Source of the DNA: an uncultured Caulobacterales bacterium
Lineage (GTDB): Bacteria; Pseudomonadota; Alphaproteobacteria; Caulobacterales; Caulobacteraceae
Length of the DNA stretch: 64,000 nt
Reading direction: 5' to 3'
Assembly: GCA_903862425.1 (NCBI GenBank)
Contig: CAIOYC010000019.1
Location: 62,001 to 126,000, forward strand
The notes under the pieces are model-generated. The model was not told the DNA's origin, did not search any database, and saw nothing but the letters and a program-made list of their open reading frames with translations. Below, piece by piece: positions 43,945 to 52,854 of this stretch (its first letter is position 1; each line of letters begins with the position of its first letter). The position numbers and the translations under genes are program-made.

Positions 43945-44376
43945 CTAGGCGGAGGCGCCCTGGCGGGGAACCATCACCACCGCCTCGCCTTCGACGACGG
44001 TCTTGGCGTTGACGAAGCATTCGGTCTTCAGGGTCACGCGGGCCTTGTCGGGGTCCACGGCGGTGACGGTGACCCGGGTGACCACCGTGTCGTCGAGGCG
44101 CACGGGACGGCGGAAGCTCAGGGTCTGACTGATGTAGATCGAGCCCGGCCCCGGCAGGTCGCCGGCGATGGCGGCGGAGATATAGGCGCCGGATAGCATG
44201 CCGTGGGCGATACGGCCCTTGAACGGGGTGGTGGCCGCGAAATCGGCGTCCAGGTGGACAGGATTATGATCACCGGACACGTCGGCGAAGGCCTGGATGT
44301 CCTGTTCGGTGACCGTGTGCATGCGCTCGGCGAATGCGCCGATCTCGATCTCTTCCAGAGTCTTGCCTACGGCCAT
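43945..44376 (-). CDS. MaoC-like hotdog dehydratase
   Basis: The 143-residue protein is a single hotdog-fold enoyl-CoA hydratase 2 of the MaoC type. The catalytic aspartate and histidine lie in DVSGDHNPVHLD, followed by RIAHGMLSGAYISA. It would hydrate enoyl-CoA to (R)-3-hydroxyacyl-CoA or act on a related thioester. The ATG at 44376 follows GAGGAG. It sits between the HAD hydrolase and ribF genes in one transcription unit, with no obvious pathway link. Confidence 0.92.
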   Translation of the reverse strand: MAVGKTLEEIEIGAFAERMHTVTEQDIQAFADVSGDHNPVHLDADFAATTPFKGRIAHGMLSGAYISAAIAGDLPGPGSIYISQTLSFRRPVRLDDTVVTRVTVTAVDPDKARVTLKTECFVNAKTVVEGEAVVMVPRQGASA

Positions 44377-44397
44377 GTTCTGTCTCCTCGCCACTAC

Positions 44398-45270
44398 TTA
44401 GCGACCCCAGACCAGCTCCGCCATGGCGTAGCGCGCCGTGGCGTCGTTGGCGACGAGGAAGGTGGTGAGCATGGCGGGATCGACATGGCCGGGCGTATCT
44501 TGCGTGTCGATGGCATGGATACCGGAGGTGACGAACAGACAGTCCAGCCCAGCCTGGCGCGCGCCGAGCAGGTCCGTGGGCAACCCATCGCCGATGGCCA
44601 GGATGCGGGCGGGATCGACGGGACCGCCCTTCAGCCGCTCCACCTCGGACAGGGCCTTGGCGTAGATCGGCGGATAGGGCTTGCCGGCCATGACGACCGG
44701 CCCGCCGAGCTCGACATAGACGTCTGCTAGAGCCCCCGCACAGGGAATCAGGCGGGGCCCGCGATGCACGATCCGGTCGGGATTGGCGCAGATGAACGGG
44801 ATGCCGCGGGCGGCGGCGGGGGTCAGGCGGGCGCGGTAATCCTCCGCCGTTTCTGTTTCGTCATCGACCAGACCGGTGCAGCTGATGAAGGCGGCGTCAT
44901 CGGGGCCGGAGAAGGTGACACCGACGCCCTCGTAAAGGGATAGGTCGCGATCCGGGCCGATGTGCCAGACCGGGCCGGGGGCGCGGGCGGCCAGTTCGGC
45001 GCGGGTCACGTCGCCGGAGGTGACGATGCTCGACCAGGTCGCGTCCGGGGTCGCCAGCGCGCGCAGCTGAGGCAGGACCGAGGCGGTGGGGCGGGCGGCG
45101 TTGGAGATCAGCACCACCGGCCCTCGCGTCTCCTGGAAGCGGATCAGGGCGTGGTGGGCATCGGTGAAACCAACCTCGCCGTTATGGATCACGCCCCAGA
45201 TGTCGCACAGCACCGCCTCATAGCGGTCGGCGATGGCGGCGAGGCTGGGGATGATCTCGGTTGCTGACAT
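44398..45270 (-). CDS. HAD-superfamily sugar-phosphatase-like hydrolase (TIGR01459)
   Basis: The 290-residue protein is a HAD hydrolase of the NagD-like class IIA, usually annotated as TIGR01459 and of unknown substrate. Motif I is AVLCDIWGVIHNGEVGF, motif II is the ISNAARPT region, and motif III/IV is GKPYPPIYAKAL with ILAIGDGLPTDLLGARQAG. It should dephosphorylate a small metabolite in the cytoplasm. It leads the HAD-MaoC-ribF run. It is divergent from the GNAT gene. Confidence 0.92.
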   Translation of the reverse strand: MSATEIIPSLAAIADRYEAVLCDIWGVIHNGEVGFTDAHHALIRFQETRGPVVLISNAARPTASVLPQLRALATPDATWSSIVTSGDVTRAELAARAPGPVWHIGPDRDLSLYEGVGVTFSGPDDAAFISCTGLVDDETETAEDYRARLTPAAARGIPFICANPDRIVHRGPRLIPCAGALADVYVELGGPVVMAGKPYPPIYAKALSEVERLKGGPVDPARILAIGDGLPTDLLGARQAGLDCLFVTSGIHAIDTQDTPGHVDPAMLTTFLVANDATARYAMAELVWGR

Positions 45271-45372
45271 GGTGCCGGGGGGTAGAGGCGGGGCGGCGGG
45301 GCGTCAACTGCACCGGTTGGTCACAGCGTCCGCCATGCCCATATCGATGGATGAAGGTGAAGGAGAGAGGTC

Positions 45373-45645
45373 ATGGCCGAGGTCAGCGACAATACAGCCG
45401 AAAGCCGCTTCGAACTGGTTGAAGAGGGCCAGACCGCCTTCGCCGACTACCGGGTTAGCGGCGATACTCTGGTCATTCCGCACGTGGAGGCGCCGACGGC
45501 CTTGCGCGGCACGGGCGCAGCGGGACGGCTGATGGAGGGCGTTCTGACCCTCGCCCGCCAACGCGGCAACAAGGTGGTTCCCCTCTGTGGCTACGCGGCG
45601 GCCTATATCCGCCGCCACAAGGAGTGGCAGGATCTGGTCGCTTAG
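45373..45645 (+). CDS. Small GNAT-fold N-acetyltransferase (COG2388 type)
   Basis: The 90-residue product is a minimal GNAT protein of the YjdJ/NATD1 type. The shape is FADYRVSGDTLVIPHVEAP, then the CoA loop LRGTGAAGRLMEGVL, then KVVPLCGYAAAYIRRHKEW. The function of these proteins is not settled; they keep the acetyl-CoA site but lack most of the usual acceptor region. The ATG at 45373 follows GGAGAGAG. It is convergent with the acyltransferase gene, five bases apart. Confidence 0.88.
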   Translation: MAEVSDNTAESRFELVEEGQTAFADYRVSGDTLVIPHVEAPTALRGTGAAGRLMEGVLTLARQRGNKVVPLCGYAAAYIRRHKEWQDLVA

Positions 45646-45650
45646 AGGTC

Positions 45651-46568
45651 CTAGGCGTCGAGGGCGGCATAGGCCGAATCGGGCCAGCGTTTGTGCACCC
45701 AGAACCACTCTTCGGGGCGCTCGCGAATGCGGTCCTCCATGAAGGCGTTGATCTGGGCCACCCCTGCCCGCGTATCGGCTTCGCGGTCGTGGGTGTGGTG
45801 GAGGACGATGGGTTCGTGCGCGATGACGCGGAAGCGCGCGCCCTTCAGCCGCTGCACCGACATGGGCTGGAGCACGCCGCTCGACCCGAGCGCCAGCTTG
45901 GTAGGACCTGAGGCGGTGAAAGCAGGGTGGCCGAAGAAGGGCACGGCGATGCCGTCGTTATTCTTCTGGTCGTTCATCAGCGCGACCGACCGGCCGTGCT
46001 TGAGGGCGCTCAGCAGGGCGCGGGCCCCCTGGGCGCCCTTTGGGGCGAAAATCTCCACCCCATAGCGACGGCGGGTCTTCTTCATGGCGTCGTTGAACAG
46101 GGGGTTGTTGGCGGCGCGGTAGGTGATCACGCACTCCACCCCGGACTCGAGGATGACCGAGGACATGATCTCGCAGTTGGAGAGATGCCCGGAGAAGAAC
46201 ACCACCGACTGGCCGCCCGCGGCGATGGCGGCGAGTCGCTCGGCGCCGACCACCTCCACCCGGCCGCTCTTGACGGTCAGTCGGTCCATCATGGTGAGTT
46301 CGACGAAGTAGCGGCCCACATTGCCCCATTGCGCATGGTTCAACCGGGCGCGCGCGGCGGCGTCCATCTGCGGGAAGGCCAGACGCAGGTTGCGGTCAAC
46401 GGTGCGATGAGCGCGGGTCAGTGGCCCGAGCTGCTGGAACACCCAGCCGCCGAAGGCCGAGGCGGCGTCCACAGGCAGGAGGCGTAGAAGCGCGCTGCCC
46501 GCCTCGAACGCCAAGGCCTCCAGACGCCAGACTAGGCGCTTCTTTAACGGAGCCTCGGCATATTCCAT
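45651..46568 (-). CDS. LpxL/HtrB-like lysophospholipid or lipid A acyltransferase
   Basis: The 305-residue protein belongs to the lipid A late acyltransferase family, which adds secondary acyl chains to lipid A at the inner membrane. The catalytic HX4(D/E) motif is HLSNCE within FFSGHLSNCEIM. The MNDQKNNDGIAVPFFG and PEEWFWVHKRW segments are also family marks. The N-terminal hydrophobic anchor is weak. It starts 6 bp after the stop of the MFS gene, so it is probably co-transcribed. Ornithine lipid or phospholipid acylation is an alternative. Confidence 0.88.
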   Translation of the reverse strand: MEYAEAPLKKRLVWRLEALAFEAGSALLRLLPVDAASAFGGWVFQQLGPLTRAHRTVDRNLRLAFPQMDAAARARLNHAQWGNVGRYFVELTMMDRLTVKSGRVEVVGAERLAAIAAGGQSVVFFSGHLSNCEIMSSVILESGVECVITYRAANNPLFNDAMKKTRRRYGVEIFAPKGAQGARALLSALKHGRSVALMNDQKNNDGIAVPFFGHPAFTASGPTKLALGSSGVLQPMSVQRLKGARFRVIAHEPIVLHHTHDREADTRAGVAQINAFMEDRIRERPEEWFWVHKRWPDSAYAALDA

Positions 46569-46574
46569 CGGCGG

Positions 46575-47858
46575 TCAGTCCGACGCCGGCGCGCCGAACA
46601 CCTTGCCCCGCGCCTCCGGGCCGAACCAGGTCAGGACGGCGATGACCAACGCGGTGGTCCCGGCCACCAGGGCCAGGGCGAGCCCGTAATTGTCATGCCC
46701 AGCGGCGTCCTTGTGCGACTGGGCGATGGAGCCCTGCCAGGTGGCGTTGATGGCGGCCAGGAGGTTGCCGAACTGGTAGGCTGCGCCGGGGAAGATGCCC
46801 CGCGCGTTCTCCGGCGACAGTTCATTCAGGTGGACGGGCACGATGCCCCAGGCCCCCTGAACCGAGATCTGCATCAGGAACCCGCCGATCCCGAGCAACA
46901 GCGGGGTGGCGGAGAACGCCCAGAGGGGCAGGACGGGAATGGCGATCAGAGCGGCGATGACGATGGCCTTGCGCCGGCCGATCTTCTCCGACCAGGCCCC
47001 GAACAGGGTCCCGCCGATGATCGCACCCACATTCATGATGGCGGTCAGCATGCCGGTCATCTGTGGATTGAAGCCATGCTGCTTCTGCAGGAAGGTCGCG
47101 TAGGTATCCTGCGTACCGTGGCTGAAAAAGTTGAACGCCGTCATCAGGATGACGACATAGATGGCGCGTTTCCAGTGCTGGGCGATGGCGGCCAGCGGAT
47201 CAATCTTCAGCTTGGTCTCGGTCTTGGCCTTGGCGCGGTCCGCCTCCCAAGTGGGGCTCTCCTTCACGTGCATCCGGATGAACAGGATCAGGAAGGACGG
47301 GATGATGCCGAGGAGGAACAGGACCCTCCAGTTATGCATGTGCGGGAACCAGGCCGAGAAGTGCGGAAAAGCGAACCAGAACACCAGCGCCCCGAGAAGC
47401 TGGCCCAGCGCATAGCCCTCCTGCAGCAGGCCCGAAATGGTCCCGCGCGACTTGGCAGGAATGCTCTCCATGACCAGCGAGGCGCCGATGCCCCACTCGC
47501 CCCCCATGGCGAAGCCGAACAGGGTGCGCAGGACCAGAAGCGTGATCAGGTTGGGTGCGAAGGCCGAACCAAGTGCGAACAGTGAATAAAGCAGCACGTC
47601 GATCTGCATGATCGGCTTGCGGCCGAACTTGTCCGCCAGCCAACCGAAGAACAGCGCACCGAACGGGCGGGCCACGAGCGTCAGGGTGACGCCGGCCAGC
47701 ACCTCCTTGGGCGAGACGTGGAAGTCCGTCGCCACCTGACCCACCACGAAGGTGAGCAGGAAGAAGTCGAAGGCGTCGAGGGTCCAGCCCAGCAGGCTGG
47801 CGACAAAGGCCGAGCGCTGCTGCTTGTCGAGCGACCTCAGCTCATCGACGATGATCAT
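46575..47858 (-). CDS. MFS transporter, sialate/lactate:H+ symporter (SHS) type
   Basis: The 427-residue protein has twelve predicted membrane helices and the SHS-family start SLLGWTLDAFDFFLLTFVV. GWLADKFGRKPIM is the inter-helix motif, and FGFAMGGEWGIGASLVMESI follows. Family members carry lactate, pyruvate, sialate or aromatic acids with protons. The ATG at 47858 has GGGAGC upstream. It is followed closely by the LpxL-like gene. The substrate is not determined by the sequence. Confidence 0.9.
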   Translation of the reverse strand: MIIVDELRSLDKQQRSAFVASLLGWTLDAFDFFLLTFVVGQVATDFHVSPKEVLAGVTLTLVARPFGALFFGWLADKFGRKPIMQIDVLLYSLFALGSAFAPNLITLLVLRTLFGFAMGGEWGIGASLVMESIPAKSRGTISGLLQEGYALGQLLGALVFWFAFPHFSAWFPHMHNWRVLFLLGIIPSFLILFIRMHVKESPTWEADRAKAKTETKLKIDPLAAIAQHWKRAIYVVILMTAFNFFSHGTQDTYATFLQKQHGFNPQMTGMLTAIMNVGAIIGGTLFGAWSEKIGRRKAIVIAALIAIPVLPLWAFSATPLLLGIGGFLMQISVQGAWGIVPVHLNELSPENARGIFPGAAYQFGNLLAAINATWQGSIAQSHKDAAGHDNYGLALALVAGTTALVIAVLTWFGPEARGKVFGAPASD

Positions 47859-47933
47859 GCACAGCTCCCCTTACTGGGAAGGGACCTTGGCGTGATCGCC
47901 GGGCGGCGGCAAGCCGTCCGGCTCGTGCTATGA

Positions 47934-50900
47934 TCAGAAGAGGACGCGAACGGTGAGCTTGAAGTCGCCTTCGCCATAACGGCTCTTCACTTCGCCGCCG
48001 GCTTCAACGCCGACTTCGTAGTATTCGCTGGAGCCCTTCAGCTTGATTCGCGCCACGCCGGACGGGCCGGTGATGTCGTCGGGGCTGAGGGTGAAGGGAG
48101 AGCCGCCGGCCGCGAAGCGGGCCGTCGTGTCGCCCGCCGTACCGGTGAACACGTCGCGGACGCCAAGCTCGAGCTGAGGACGCCAGATGAAGGTGCGGCC
48201 GAGCTTGGCGCCGAACACCATGGAGGCGGTGCCGCTGGCCTCGTCGCCCACGCGGTTGTCGTAGGCAAGGTTCATACCGTCGCCGCCGTATTTCTCGGTG
48301 TAGCTGCCTTCATCCAGGCGGAAGTAGTCGAAGTGGACCTGCGGGCGGACGAAGAAGGTCGAGCCAAGGTCGATGTTATAGGCCGCGCCGAGGTGACCGG
48401 TCAGTGAATAACCGGTCCAGCTGCCCTTGGTCTGGCGACTGGCCGTGATCGCGCCGGTGCTGTCGGTAATCAGGAACTGACGGCGCGCCGAGAACCAGTC
48501 GAAGCCCGCCCCGACCCGCGCATCCAGGGCCAGACCACCGGTTTCGCCTTGCCAATAGAGGCCGCCTTCGAGCCCGGACATCCCCGTCCGGTTATCGCCA
48601 GGCGAATGCGGATCCGAAAGGTTGACTGCGACGAACGACGCTGTAGCGCCGACGGCCCCAAAGCCCATGCCGCCCGTCTCGACGCCGCCCACATAGCCGA
48701 AGCCGCCTGCCCGGAAGGCCGGACTGTCGCCCCGAGCCTGATCGGCGCCGATGAAGAACTGCTGCGCCCAGGCGCCGCGTGAACCGGTCGGGTTCTCGAT
48801 CTGGTTCGGCTCGGCCGTCAGACGCGAAATGGTCCGCGACGCCTCGCTGGCGGCGCGGAAGATGCCTCCGGAATAATCCGGCAGAAGCTGATCGTAGAGG
48901 TGGGTGAAGCCAGCCTTGTCGTACTGGCTGAATAAGGCGGCTTCGATAACCGTGTCCTTCGGCAGCGCGCTGTAGACGCTGGAAAGGGCGGCGGACTCGC
49001 CCGGATTCAGGCCCATCTCCGAAGCGGTCTTTTGACGGACAGTGAGGTTCAGTGTCCCGGCGGCCTGGTTTGACGCCACCGATGCGAAGAAGAGATACGG
49101 TACCTCGGCGGCCAGGCTGGCGTCGGCGCCGGCGACCGACAGACTACCCGCCTTGATCAGGGTGTAGGTCTGCGGGCCGGGCAGGAGCGAGACCAGGTTG
49201 ATCCCCAGCTTGGCCCCAGACGCGATCGTGGCGGCCCCGCTGACGATGAAGTTCGTCGCCTTGTTGTTCGCAGGATCGACGGCGAAATTCAGCGTGCCGC
49301 TGGCGCCGATGTTCAGGCTCGACGCCCTGATCGTCGCCGCGTTCGTGGTGGTCAGGGAGCCGTTGATGATGTTCAGCGCCAGGCCCGGGCCCGAATAGAA
49401 CAGCCCGCCGGTATAGCTGGCGCCGTTGTTCAGCGTCATGCTGGCGATGCCGGAGCCGAGGTCCAGCTTTCCGGCGATGGTGCCGGCTTCCACATCGACG
49501 GTGTTGTTGCCGCTGCCGAGCAGGACGTCGCCGACGATCGACGGGGCGGCAGGCGTGGTGAGCGTGGTGACGGTGTTTCCGTCGGTGGACGTGGTCGTAG
49601 TGGTGATCGCCGCGCCGGTTGTATTCTGGACGACAGCCCCCTGTGTGACCGTCGTCGTCGTTATGCTGTTGGCCTTCACCACTGTGCTGGTGGTTTGCGG
49701 CGCCTGGGTCATGGTCAGGGTGACGCCGGTGGTATTGTTGTGCAGGTCTAGCCCGACATTGCTGCCCGTGGTCGTCACACCGGTGGCCGAGGGCGTGATC
49801 GACGCGATGATGTGGCCCGACAGGTTGACGGTGGAGATGCCACCGCCGTTGTCGACCACCGCGTAGGCCGAATTGCTGTCGCCCGTGGCGCTGGCGGAAA
49901 TCGTGCCGGCCACGTTCAACGTATTCACCGTCGCGCCGCTGTCGATCACCAAGCCATAGGCCGAGCCCGTATAGGGTGTGGCCGCGCCCGTGGTGGCGTT
50001 GGGCAAGGGTTCGGCCGTCGCCGCGGAAATACCCCCGGTGAGGTTGATCGTCGGTACGACCGAGCCGGACAACAGGTGGACCGCCGTCGAGTTTGCGCCA
50101 TAGGCCGTGGCGCTGATGGTGCCGCCGACGCTCAGGCCGCCCGCGATGTGAACCGTGCCGCCGCCGACGCCGATCTGCAGGCCCGTTGCGCTGACGCCAT
50201 CGAACACGCCCTGTCCGGCGATGTTTCCGTTGACGATCAGGCCGTAGACGTTGGCGGGCGTCGTGGTGAGTTGTACAGCGCCGAGCGCCACATCGCGACC
50301 CGCCGCGCCGATGACCATGGCCGGGGCCGAGCCATAGGTGGTGATGCTGCCGGTTGCTTCGCTCACGTCCGGGATTCCGTCGCCGTTCACGTCGGCGGTG
50401 GAGGTCGTATCGGTCGTGATATTGGAGGTCGGCGGCGCGCCGATATAGACGCCGCCGGCGATGTTGCCCGCGACCGTCACGGCGCTCCCGCCCTGCTGGA
50501 CCTCCGAAGGCGTTCCCTGAATCGTGGTCTGGATCGAGTTGTACAGGCTGCGCGAGGTGACGCCATAACCTGTCGAGGTAATGGCCCCGTAGACGCTGAA
50601 ACGGCCCCCGACATCGCCGGTGAGGGAAACCGCCTGGGTGTTCTGCCCCGTGGCGGTGATGGAGCCGCTGATCAGCACATTGCCGCTGACCCCCTTGGTT
50701 TCGCGCAGGGCGACACCATTGTCGCCCGTCAAGGTGAGTACGCCGCTATGGGTCAGGTTGCCGGTCAACGGCGCTTCGACGGATATTCCGTAGGAGTTGT
50801 TGCCGACGACGGTGATGGTGCCGGAATTGACGATGTCGCCGGTGAAGGCCGATCCGCCCTGGACCAGAATGCCGTAACGTCCTGTCCCCTTGGCGTAGGG

Positions 50901-51281
50901 CGCCTCGTTGACGCCGTCGCTGTTGCTGTCGGAGGTGCTGCTCGACTCGTTGACGGTGATCGAGCCGGAGTTGGTGAACGAGCCGGTGTTGCCGCCTGAG
51001 ATCAGGACGCCGATCGCGTTGTCGACGCCGGAGAAGTTGATCGTCCCCTCGTTCGTGATCTTATTGCTGCTGTTGAGGTTTACTGCAGAACCGGCAGCGC
51101 TGAGGGTGACAGAGCCACCGGATGCAATATCGATATCGTCCGCCGCGCCGTTGTTGGCGGTGGAGGTCGAGATCGGCGTCGTGCGCCCGTTCGAGATGGT
51201 CGTCGTCGCGACGGCCTGGCCGGCGCTTACGGCGAACCACAAGGGAGCCAGGGCCGCCGCAGCGGTCAAAGTCTTACGCAT
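47934..51281 (-). CDS. Type Va autotransporter with long beta-helical passenger
   Basis: The 1115-residue protein has a signal peptide (MRKTLTAAAALAPLWFAVSAG), a passenger of about 800 residues rich in short G/N/T/V repeats (ITNEGTINFSG, FTNSGSITV, IVNSGTITV), and a C-terminal autotransporter barrel of about 280 residues ending FKLTVRVLF. The passenger should form a beta helix displayed on the surface. Two insertions resemble calcium-binding loops: SDSNSDGVNEA at about residues 117-127 and DVNGDGIPD at about 295-303. No catalytic triad or RGD motif was spotted. The ATG at 51281 matches the signal peptide. Confidence 0.92.
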   Translation of the reverse strand: MRKTLTAAAALAPLWFAVSAGQAVATTTISNGRTTPISTSTANNGAADDIDIASGGSVTLSAAGSAVNLNSSNKITNEGTINFSGVDNAIGVLISGGNTGSFTNSGSITVNESSSTSDSNSDGVNEAPYAKGTGRYGILVQGGSAFTGDIVNSGTITVVGNNSYGISVEAPLTGNLTHSGVLTLTGDNGVALRETKGVSGNVLISGSITATGQNTQAVSLTGDVGGRFSVYGAITSTGYGVTSRSLYNSIQTTIQGTPSEVQQGGSAVTVAGNIAGGVYIGAPPTSNITTDTTSTADVNGDGIPDVSEATGSITTYGSAPAMVIGAAGRDVALGAVQLTTTPANVYGLIVNGNIAGQGVFDGVSATGLQIGVGGGTVHIAGGLSVGGTISATAYGANSTAVHLLSGSVVPTINLTGGISAATAEPLPNATTGAATPYTGSAYGLVIDSGATVNTLNVAGTISASATGDSNSAYAVVDNGGGISTVNLSGHIIASITPSATGVTTTGSNVGLDLHNNTTGVTLTMTQAPQTTSTVVKANSITTTTVTQGAVVQNTTGAAITTTTTSTDGNTVTTLTTPAAPSIVGDVLLGSGNNTVDVEAGTIAGKLDLGSGIASMTLNNGASYTGGLFYSGPGLALNIINGSLTTTNAATIRASSLNIGASGTLNFAVDPANNKATNFIVSGAATIASGAKLGINLVSLLPGPQTYTLIKAGSLSVAGADASLAAEVPYLFFASVASNQAAGTLNLTVRQKTASEMGLNPGESAALSSVYSALPKDTVIEAALFSQYDKAGFTHLYDQLLPDYSGGIFRAASEASRTISRLTAEPNQIENPTGSRGAWAQQFFIGADQARGDSPAFRAGGFGYVGGVETGGMGFGAVGATASFVAVNLSDPHSPGDNRTGMSGLEGGLYWQGETGGLALDARVGAGFDWFSARRQFLITDSTGAITASRQTKGSWTGYSLTGHLGAAYNIDLGSTFFVRPQVHFDYFRLDEGSYTEKYGGDGMNLAYDNRVGDEASGTASMVFGAKLGRTFIWRPQLELGVRDVFTGTAGDTTARFAAGGSPFTLSPDDITGPSGVARIKLKGSSEYYEVGVEAGGEVKSRYGEGDFKLTVRVLF

Positions 51282-51656
51282 CAAGGTATCGATTCGCCGG
51301 CAGCTAGAGGGATGAAGTCCGTGGGCGTCCGGGCAATCCGGGATCAACCGCCCCCTAAGGTGTGATCAAGGTCGGTTTCAAACCTGGACGAGGACCGTGT
51401 CAACATTTCGGTCGTCTTTTATCGTGGCTGTGTGTCTTTGTCTTATAGGGCGTTTCGTCGCCGCAACGACCGCCGCCCGTGCTGCGCCGCACAACGGCCA
51501 AGGGCAAAAGACACATTTTAGCCTCAATGTGCCTGTCTACACGGGTCTTGGATGCGGTGCCTTTCCGCCGGATCCAGGCTCCGCTGACCGAGTATGTGAA
51601 CCGTCAGCGCGATTGTCGGGGGGCGTTCCGCCCTCGCCGCTGAGGACTAGAAAGTT
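51282..51656. other. Intergenic region between autotransporter and cell wall hydrolase
   Basis: These 375 bases lie between two divergent genes and should hold both promoters. A TTGACA -35-like hexamer is present on the minus strand at 51398-51403, about 115 bases before the autotransporter start, but without a good -10. The plus strand has an AT-rich patch, TTGTCTTATAGGG, near 51440. A small GGGCG/CGCCC hairpin sits at 51621-51633, just before the hydrolase start. No gene was accepted here. Confidence 0.4.
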
Positions 51657-52793
51657 TTGTTTATCAAACCGCAAGCGCGCGGAGATTTCCGTGCGCTGGT
51701 GGGTGCGGCAGCGCTCGGCTCCACTGTGGGCCTGGCGATCGGCGGCGCTTACCTTGCTGGCGGGATGGCCCGAGACGCGGTCGTCCATGCCCAGATCCAA
51801 CGTCTGGCCGGCTCCGCCTCTACCGGATTTTCCGAGGTGGCGCTGGACCAATCGGCGAAGGCCGATCCTGGCGCGCTGGCCATTGCGCGACGCCACGATC
51901 CGCTGGTGAACGCCGATCTCGACCCGCGCGAGCGCCGTATCGCCGCTCTGGTCGATCGCCTTCGCTCCGGCAAGCCGGCCGAGACCCACGCCGTCGAGCC
52001 GAAGACCGCCACGGCCTTTGCAGCCAACACCCAGCCGACCGTGATCCGCGCTCGTTTCGCGTCCGCCGGTTCGGCCACGCCTTTCCAGCTTCGCGGCGCG
52101 CTCGATGAGTCTCGCGATCTCGAATGCCTCGCCCAGGCCGTTTATTATGAAGCCCGCGGCGAGACGCCTGCCGGTCAGGCGGCGGTCGCCCAGGTGGTCC
52201 TGAACCGCGTCCGCCATCCCGCCTTCCCGAAGTCAGTCTGCGCGGTAGTGTTCCAGGGCGCTCATGGCAGCGGCTGCCAGTTCTCCTTCGCTTGCGACGG
52301 CGCGGCGCACCATCCGCTCGAATCGCTGGCCTGGCGCCGTGCGGAAAAGGTGGCGGCCAAGGCGCTTGACGGCGAGGTCATGACCGAAGTCGGCAACGCC
52401 ACCCACTTCCACGTCAACGGCCTGTCCGCTGGCTGGGGCTCCAACCTGCTGAAGGTCGCCCAGATCGGCTCGCACGTCTTTTACCGCTTCGGCGGTCGGG
52501 CGGGTTCGGCGGGCATGTTCCACGGCGATGTGCAGCCTTCCGCTCCCAAGGCGGTGGAGGTGAAACCCGTCTTCGCCAGTCTCGCCCCGTCGCTGCCGAC
52601 GGCCGCGCAAGCCGGTCAGGCCTTTGCGGCCGGCGCCGCCGTGGTCGAACGCGCCGCCAATGCGGTGGAGAAGGCCGCAAAGGCCGCCGTCTCGCCCGCC
52701 GAGGCCAAGCCCAGCGCGCCGACCGCCGCTGCGCCTGCCGCAACGACCCCGGCCCAGACCGAAACGCCCGCCAAGGCCGACGTCGCGTCTTAA
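51657..52793 (+). CDS. SleB-type cell wall hydrolase
   Basis: The 378-residue protein carries a hydrolase_2 (SleB/CwlJ) domain at about residues 160-275, recognisable by CLAQAVYYEARGETPAGQAA, VAQVVLNRVRHPAFP and ATHFHVN. These enzymes are lytic transglycosylases or amidases of peptidoglycan. An N-terminal hydrophobic segment (LGSTVGLAIGGAYLAGGMA) anchors or exports it. The last 80 residues are alanine/proline/lysine-rich and probably disordered. The start must follow a TAG at 51648, leaving TTG 51657 as the best choice. A strong terminator follows its stop. Confidence 0.88.
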   Translation: MFIKPQARGDFRALVGAAALGSTVGLAIGGAYLAGGMARDAVVHAQIQRLAGSASTGFSEVALDQSAKADPGALAIARRHDPLVNADLDPRERRIAALVDRLRSGKPAETHAVEPKTATAFAANTQPTVIRARFASAGSATPFQLRGALDESRDLECLAQAVYYEARGETPAGQAAVAQVVLNRVRHPAFPKSVCAVVFQGAHGSGCQFSFACDGAAHHPLESLAWRRAEKVAAKALDGEVMTEVGNATHFHVNGLSAGWGSNLLKVAQIGSHVFYRFGGRAGSAGMFHGDVQPSAPKAVEVKPVFASLAPSLPTAAQAGQAFAAGAAVVERAANAVEKAAKAAVSPAEAKPSAPTAAAPAATTPAQTETPAKADVAS

Positions 52794-52800
52794 GTCGAGA

Positions 52801-52832
52801 CCAGCGCGGCGGCTCAAGGCCCGCCGCGCTGG
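52801..52832 (+). terminator. Strong terminator behind the cell wall hydrolase gene
   Basis: A perfect 12-bp stem, CCAGCGCGGCGG/CCGCCGCGCTGG, with an 8-base loop begins eight bases after the stop codon. It is followed by a CCCTTTT stretch. As the nadC gene ends at 52855 on the opposite strand, the hairpin can stop transcription from both sides. Confidence 0.85.
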
Positions 52833-52854
52833 ATCCCGCCCTTTTCCTATTTCG

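Noticed and set aside
49812-50999. A 395-codon plus-strand frame opposite the autotransporter passenger
   Set aside because: It is dominated by A, G, R and D from the repeated passenger codons in reverse and has no domain.
51397-51909. A plus-strand frame starting with a signal-peptide-like stretch ahead of the cell wall hydrolase
   Set aside because: After about 30 residues it becomes low-complexity and then overlaps the hydrolase gene in another frame; no family is recognised.
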